From: Salarchaeum japonicum
Lineage (GTDB): Archaea > Halobacteriota > Halobacteria > Halobacteriales > Halobacteriaceae
Assembly: GCF_020614395.1 (NCBI RefSeq)
Contig: NZ_CP085324.1
Location: forward strand, 1,989,564-2,053,563
Direction of reading: 5' to 3'
Length of the DNA: 64,000 nucleotides
The position numbers and the translations under genes were made by a program. The notes under the pieces were generated by a model. The model made no database searches. It was not told where the DNA came from and saw nothing but the letters and a program-made list of their open reading frames with translations. Shown piece by piece: positions 60,295 through 64,000 of this stretch; the first letter of the stretch is position 1, and each line of letters begins with the position of its first letter.

Positions 60295-61296
60295 TCAGGT
60301 GACGGTGCGGCTGCGGCCGCCGTGCGGGGCGTCGCGTTCGCGGACGGTGATGTCGTGGGCGGTTTCGCCGGTGTCGTCGACGACGAGGGCGTCGCCGGGC
60401 GTTCGGGGGAGTGCGTCGGCGAGCGCGGACTCGAAGTAGGTCGGGCTAGCGGTTTCGAGGGCGTCGATGTCGTCGCGGGCGGTGAGTCGGTGGGCGACGA
60501 GGAGGTCGGCCTGGGAGACGGCGGCCGGGGGGAGTGCGCCGGGCCGTTGGGTGGCGAGGACGGTGCTGACGCCGGGTTTGCGGCCGCGGGTGAGGAGGCG
60601 GCGGAGGCCGGGCCAGGCGGCGGTGTCGGTGACGGCGTGGGCTTCGTCCACCAAGACCCAGGGAAGGGCGTCGATGTCGCCGGCGATGGCGGCGGCGTAG
60701 ACGGTGTCGGTGACGGCGCGGGTGACGGCGGCGAGCGCGGGCCGGGGGAGTCCGGCGCAGTCGAGGACGGTGGCGCGGTCGGGGTCGAGGACGTCCGTTC
60801 CGTCCGCGTCGAAGACGCTCCAGGCGTCCGCGAGGGCGAGGGCGTTCCGGGCGGCGCGGCCGCCGGGCGCGCCGCTGGCGTCGAGAAACCGCGTCATCGC
60901 GTCGAGCGTCTCACTCTCGGCGGCGGCCTGCCAGAGGAGCGCGCCGGCGGGCGTGTGCGGGGGGAGGGAGAGAACGTCGCACCACGCGCGCGGCGGGAGC
61001 GCGCTCGCCGGAATCCGGGGCTGGACGACGGTGGCGGGGACGGCGTCGGGGAGCGTGGCGAACGCCCGCATCGGGTCGAGTACGACCGGGGTGACGCCGT
61101 CGGTGCGGGCGAGCGCTTCGGCGAGCACGCCGAGCGTGTACGTCTTCCCGCTCCCGCGCTTCCCGACGACCATCGCGGCGTGCGGGGCGTTCGCGTCCAC
61201 GCCCACCCGGGTGCCGTGGCTGCCGTCGGGCGCGCGGAACCGGCCGACGGGGAGGACGGGGCCAGCGGTCTCGTCGGAGCGACCAAGCACGTACAT
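60295..61296 (-). CDS. HerA/VirB4-like P-loop ATPase (DUF87-type)
   Basis: This 333-residue protein starts at the ATG at 61294-61296. Walker A is VVGKRGSGKTYTLG near residues 43-56, and the Walker B-like strand is LPWVLVDEAHAVTDT near 210-224, followed by GRKPGVSTVLATQRPGALP. It resembles HerA-type hexameric ATPases, but it is short and lacks a recognisable HAS barrel. The role may be in DNA or protein transport. It is divergent from the single-TM protein gene, with about 75 bases between starts. A frame extension to 61665 covers the neighbour antisense and is rejected. Confidence 0.82.
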   Translation of the reverse strand: MYVLGRSDETAGPVLPVGRFRAPDGSHGTRVGVDANAPHAAMVVGKRGSGKTYTLGVLAEALARTDGVTPVVLDPMRAFATLPDAVPATVVQPRIPASALPPRAWCDVLSLPPHTPAGALLWQAAAESETLDAMTRFLDASGAPGGRAARNALALADAWSVFDADGTDVLDPDRATVLDCAGLPRPALAAVTRAVTDTVYAAAIAGDIDALPWVLVDEAHAVTDTAAWPGLRRLLTRGRKPGVSTVLATQRPGALPPAAVSQADLLVAHRLTARDDIDALETASPTYFESALADALPRTPGDALVVDDTGETAHDITVRERDAPHGGRSRTVT

Positions 61297-61372
61297 CACC
61301 CCGTCTGGTCGCGGCTTCCGGTATGAACGCTCGGCCGAGAGTTCAAGTAGGAGAGCGCGGCCAGCCGGGGGT

Positions 61373-61825
61373 ATGTTCCACGAACTGCGGCGGGACGAGC
61401 GGGCGATAGAGGGGCTTCCGGTGCGGTTGCTCATCGCGTTCGTCGTCGGGGTGGCGACGCTCGGCGTGCTCCTCCAGACGGTGTCCGGGGTGGGGACGCT
61501 CGCGACGACCGAACTCGACGTGAAACCGACGCCGGACGTGGTCGCACCGGGCGAGCAGACGCTCGCGCTCTCGGTGGTGGACGCGTCCGGGAACGGCGTG
61601 GCGGGCGCGACCGTGCTGGTGAAGTCGGGGACGGCGCGGCTGGACGGAACCGTGGTGGCGCGCACGAACGAGTCCGGGGTGGCGACGGTGGCGGTCGCGC
61701 CGGCGCTCGGCGCGAATCAGGCGGACGGCACGCTCACGGTATCGGTGAAACCGCCCGCGGGCGGCGAGTACGTCGACCGCCGCGGGAACACGCGAATCCT
61801 GGTCGTCCGCGGCTACGGCGGCTAG
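61373..61825 (+). CDS. Single-TM protein with Ig-like extracellular domain (DUF7382-like)
   Basis: This 150-residue protein has a charged N terminus (MFHELRRDERAIEGLPVR), one membrane helix (about residues 18-40) and an exported beta-sandwich domain with LALSVVDASGNGVAGATVLVKSG and NESGVATVAVAP, typical of carboxypeptidase-regulatory or invasin-like Ig folds. The charged start followed by G-L-P and a hydrophobic helix recalls pilin-like proteins, so it might be a minor pilin-like component served by the divergent ATPase, but that is a guess. Confidence 0.68.
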   Translation: MFHELRRDERAIEGLPVRLLIAFVVGVATLGVLLQTVSGVGTLATTELDVKPTPDVVAPGEQTLALSVVDASGNGVAGATVLVKSGTARLDGTVVARTNESGVATVAVAPALGANQADGTLTVSVKPPAGGEYVDRRGNTRILVVRGYGG

Positions 61826-62562
61826 CGCGCGTCCCAGTCGATCCAGTCCTGCTCCCAGCCGTGGCGGCGCTCGTTCGCCTTCGCGGCGCGCTCGCGGTCT
61901 TCGCGGACGGTGCGGTTGCGGACGGGAGCGCTCGCCTGTTCGCCCTCGACGAGCAGGGGGGCGAACTCGACCTCGCCGTAGTCGCGTCGGTCGTCGTCCT
62001 CGAGCGCGACGAGGCGCTGGCGGTGCGCGCCCTCGGGGTAGACGAGGCGGCCGCCGTCCGCGAGCTGAGCGCGGAGCGCGCGGGGCGGCCGAACGGCGGC
62101 GGCTTCGACGAGAATCCGGTCGTAGGGCGCGTACGCGGGCAGGCCGTCCGCGCCGTTCGCGCAGTCCACGAGCACGTCGCCGTAGCCGGCGTCGGCGAGC
62201 GTGCGGCGGGCGTCGTAGACGAGGCGGCGGTCGATGTCAACCGCGTGCACGCGCTGTGCGCCGACGAGTTCCGCGAGCAACGCGGCCGTGTAGCCGACGC
62301 CGACGCCGACGACGAGCACGTCGTTTCCGGGTTCGGGGTGGAGGGCTTCGACGAGGCGGGCGGCCGTTGAGGGCGCGAGCACGCGCGTGCCGCGGTGTTC
62401 GAACTCGCGGTCGGCGTACGCGCGGTGGCCGGCGTCGTCGTCCACGAACTCGTGGCGGGGGACGGTGCGCATCGCGTCCGCGACCGCGGGGTCGTGAACG
62501 ACGTCCTTCGTGTCGTGTTCGAGGCTCGTCACCATGTCGTCCCGAACCGCCGCGTACTCCAT
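61822..62562 (-). CDS. Divergent protein-L-isoaspartate O-methyltransferase homologue
   Basis: This 246-residue SAM-dependent methyltransferase has the PIMT fold: the SAM motif VLVVGVGVGYTAALLAEL near residues 82-99, the VHAVDIDRRLV motif II, and the YDRILVEAA strand. The substrate-binding signature that reads G-Q-T-x-S-x-P in true PIMT is G-T-R-V-L-A-P here, so repair of isoaspartate is uncertain. The C-terminal 40 residues are charged and Trp-rich (HGWEQDWIDWD). Its 3' end overlaps the convergent gene by four bases. Confidence 0.8.
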   Translation of the reverse strand: MEYAAVRDDMVTSLEHDTKDVVHDPAVADAMRTVPRHEFVDDDAGHRAYADREFEHRGTRVLAPSTAARLVEALHPEPGNDVLVVGVGVGYTAALLAELVGAQRVHAVDIDRRLVYDARRTLADAGYGDVLVDCANGADGLPAYAPYDRILVEAAAVRPPRALRAQLADGGRLVYPEGAHRQRLVALEDDDRRDYGEVEFAPLLVEGEQASAPVRNRTVREDRERAAKANERRHGWEQDWIDWDAR

Positions 62563-62587
62563 ACGACTGGATTGGTGCGAGCGGCCT

Positions 62588-63502
62588 TCAATCGTTCGCG
62601 GGGCGGTCGGCGGCGACCGCCTGCGAGCGCGTGCCGGGCACGTCGGAGACGCGGGGGCGTTCGAAGCCGGCGGCGGCGAACCACTCGCCGAAGTCGGCTT
62701 CCGCGTAGGCGTTCCCGCCGTCGGTGCGCGCGAGCATCTCGGCGGCGAGCAATCCCGGGTTCTCGGCGTGGTCGCGGAGGCGGTCGACGTGCACGACGGT
62801 GCCGCCGGGCGGGACGGCGTCGTAGAGCGCGTCGAGCAGGCGTTCGTTGTCGTCGGGTGAGAGCGTGCGCGCGGTGTTCGCGCAGAACACGAGGTCGTAC
62901 GTGCCCTCGACGCCGTCGAGCGGGTCGGTCGCCTGCAGGGAGACGGGTTCGTGTTCGAGGAGGGGTTCGTCCACCTCCACGACGTCCTGGGTGTCCGCGA
63001 GCGTCACGTCGTACCCGCGGCGCGCGAACTCCCGAGAGAACGTTCCCGACCCGCCGTAGGCGTCGAGGACGGTGGCGGCGTCGGGGTGTTCGTGGACGGC
63101 GGCAGTGACGGCGGCGCGCACGTCCCCCTCGTCGAGCGCGGCCATCGCGCCGAGGCGGTTCCGGGTGGCGTCCGGACTCGGGACGGGGCGGTCGCCGGTC
63201 TGCATCGTCTCGGGGAGCGCTATCCAGTCGTCGAGCGTGTCGAGTTCGTGGGGGAGCGAGCCGATGGAGCGGAGGTCGGTCTTCGAGAGGAAGCCGAGCA
63301 TGCGGTTCGTCGGTTCGAACCCGTCGTCGGTTCGGTGGAGGAAGCCGAGGTCGCAGAGCGTTTCGACGCCTATTCGGGCGGCGCGTTCGGTGACGCCGGT
63401 CTCGTCGGCGACGGCGGCGACGGTGTCGGCGTCGGTGACGACGGCGTCGAGGACGCCGGTTTCACGGGCGGCGCGGAGGAACAGGAGTTCCCGATAGTCC
63501 AT
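62588..63502 (-). CDS. Class I SAM methyltransferase with N-terminal winged helix
   Basis: This 304-residue protein has an N-terminal winged-helix dimerisation domain like those of O-methyltransferases (FLRAARETGVLDAV, AAVADETGVTERAARIGVETLCDLGFLHR) and a C-terminal Rossmann methyltransferase domain (ATVLDAYGGSGTFSREFARRGYDVTLADT near residues 128-156, and DLVFCANTARTLSPDDNERLL). Substrate is unknown; a small hydroxylated metabolite is the common case. It lies in a run of three methyltransferase genes on the same strand. Confidence 0.85.
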   Translation of the reverse strand: MDYRELLFLRAARETGVLDAVVTDADTVAAVADETGVTERAARIGVETLCDLGFLHRTDDGFEPTNRMLGFLSKTDLRSIGSLPHELDTLDDWIALPETMQTGDRPVPSPDATRNRLGAMAALDEGDVRAAVTAAVHEHPDAATVLDAYGGSGTFSREFARRGYDVTLADTQDVVEVDEPLLEHEPVSLQATDPLDGVEGTYDLVFCANTARTLSPDDNERLLDALYDAVPPGGTVVHVDRLRDHAENPGLLAAEMLARTDGGNAYAEADFGEWFAAAGFERPRVSDVPGTRSQAVAADRPAND

Positions 63503-63532
63503 ACGGCGTAGTGAGTCCGGCGGGGGATAAAG

Positions 63533-64000
63533 TCACTCGCCGTCGCCCTGCATGCGGACGAACCGGACGTCGGAGAGGTACTCGCGGTCGAGCCGTCCGT
63601 CGGATTTCTCGGCGGAGACGAGCGTCTGCGTCACGTCGCCGACGGGGGCGAGCACGCGCCCGCCGTCGCGGAGCTGGTCGCGTATCGCGGTCGGAATCGA
63701 CCGGGTGGCGCACGTGAGGTAGGCGGCGTCGTAGGGCGCGTGGGCGGGCCAGCCGTCGTGGCCGTCGCCGTGGCGCACGGACACGTCGCCGTAGCCCGCG
63801 TTCGCGAGGTTCTCGCGGGCGGTGTCGGCGAGCGATTCGAGGTACTCGACGCTGTAGACGTTCTCGGGGCCGACGAGTTCGGCGGTGACCGCGGCGTGGT
63901 AGCCGCAGCCGGTGCCGATTTCGAGCGTCTCGTCGCCCTCGCGGAGGGCGAGGCGGTCGCACATCGCGGCGACCATGTGCGGCGCGCTCACGGTCTGGCC
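63533..64000 (-). CDS. pcm: Protein-L-isoaspartate O-methyltransferase (partial, 5' end missing)
   Basis: The visible 155 C-terminal residues begin GQTVSAPHMVAAMCDRL, the canonical PIMT substrate motif, and continue with the SAM motif LEIGTGCGYHAAVTAEL and VEYLESLADTARENLANAGYGDVSV. The start codon lies beyond the window edge. The enzyme methylates isoaspartyl residues to start their repair. The gene precedes the other two methyltransferases on the same strand; together with the diverged copy at 61822 it forms a pair of PIMT-like paralogues. Confidence 0.93.
   Translation of the reverse strand, partial: GQTVSAPHMVAAMCDRLALREGDETLEIGTGCGYHAAVTAELVGPENVYSVEYLESLADTARENLANAGYGDVSVRHGDGHDGWPAHAPYDAAYLTCATRSIPTAIRDQLRDGGRVLAPVGDVTQTLVSAEKSDGRLDREYLSDVRFVRMQGDGE

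Overview
This window is chromosomal DNA from a halophilic archaeon (class Halobacteria). The proteins are strongly acidic, G+C is high, and many genes have a TATA-like box about 27-31 nt before the start codon, as expected for leaderless haloarchaeal transcripts. RNA polymerase genes are split in the archaeal way (rpoA1/A2, rpoB1/B2), and an archaeosortase and a PGF-CTERM-type protein are present. I cannot name the genus from sequence alone.

Region 1 (1-28765) is ordinary host chromosome: a truncated HtpX protease; a probable NAD-dependent glucose-6-phosphate dehydrogenase (azf); an archaeal dihydroneopterin aldolase (mptD); a creatininase-family hydrolase; a UvrD-like helicase; an M24-fold protein that seems to lack metal ligands; bacterial-type riboflavin synthase; PrsW; FAU-1; a NifU-domain protein; a Tat-exported LVIVD protein; an SDR followed by a short copy of its own 3' end; YbaK; uvrA; an LUD protein; a serine hydrolase; a geranylgeranyl-reductase-like flavoprotein; a YgfZ-like protein; sepF; an RNase R family protein; a response regulator-PAS protein; and a type IV pilin.

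Region 2 (29014-42233) is a 13.2 kb integrated element bounded by a 15-bp direct repeat. One copy is the 3' end of an intact tRNA-Ala(CGC) gene, the other lies next to a tyrosine recombinase gene. The interior is laid out like a betapleolipovirus of the SNJ2/HRPV-3/HGPV-1 type: integrase, winged-helix regulator, four-TM VP3-like protein, small membrane proteins, a large spike-like envelope protein with many sequons, a P-loop ATPase, an AT-rich HNH cargo gene, a replication-type protein of about 600 aa, and a tightly overlapping early operon of small zinc-finger proteins. It carries its own type IV pilin gene, a close relative of the host pilin just outside the element, and both pilins keep the same promoter/leader layout. 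Several dense hairpin and palindrome clusters lie between its genes and are candidate origins or operators.

Region 3 (42221-58747) is the translation/transcription core, read right to left: tRNA-Ala, rpsJ, tuf, an ACT-domain/homoserine dehydrogenase operon, fusA, rpsG, rpsL, nusA, rpoA2, rpoA1, rpoB1, rpoB2 and rpoH, then tRNA-Asp. A DUF5781-type gene sits divergently inside this block. The ACT-hom operon appears to start with a 36-codon leader ORF containing a Thr/Ile/Val/Leu cluster, placed exactly where a leaderless transcript would begin.

Region 4 (58748-64000) holds a 23-bp duplicated tRNA-Asp 3' end (a scar of an older integration), a small PD-(D/E)XK nuclease, archaeosortase A, a HerA-like ATPase divergent from a single-TM Ig-like protein, and three SAM methyltransferases in a row, the last cut by the window edge.
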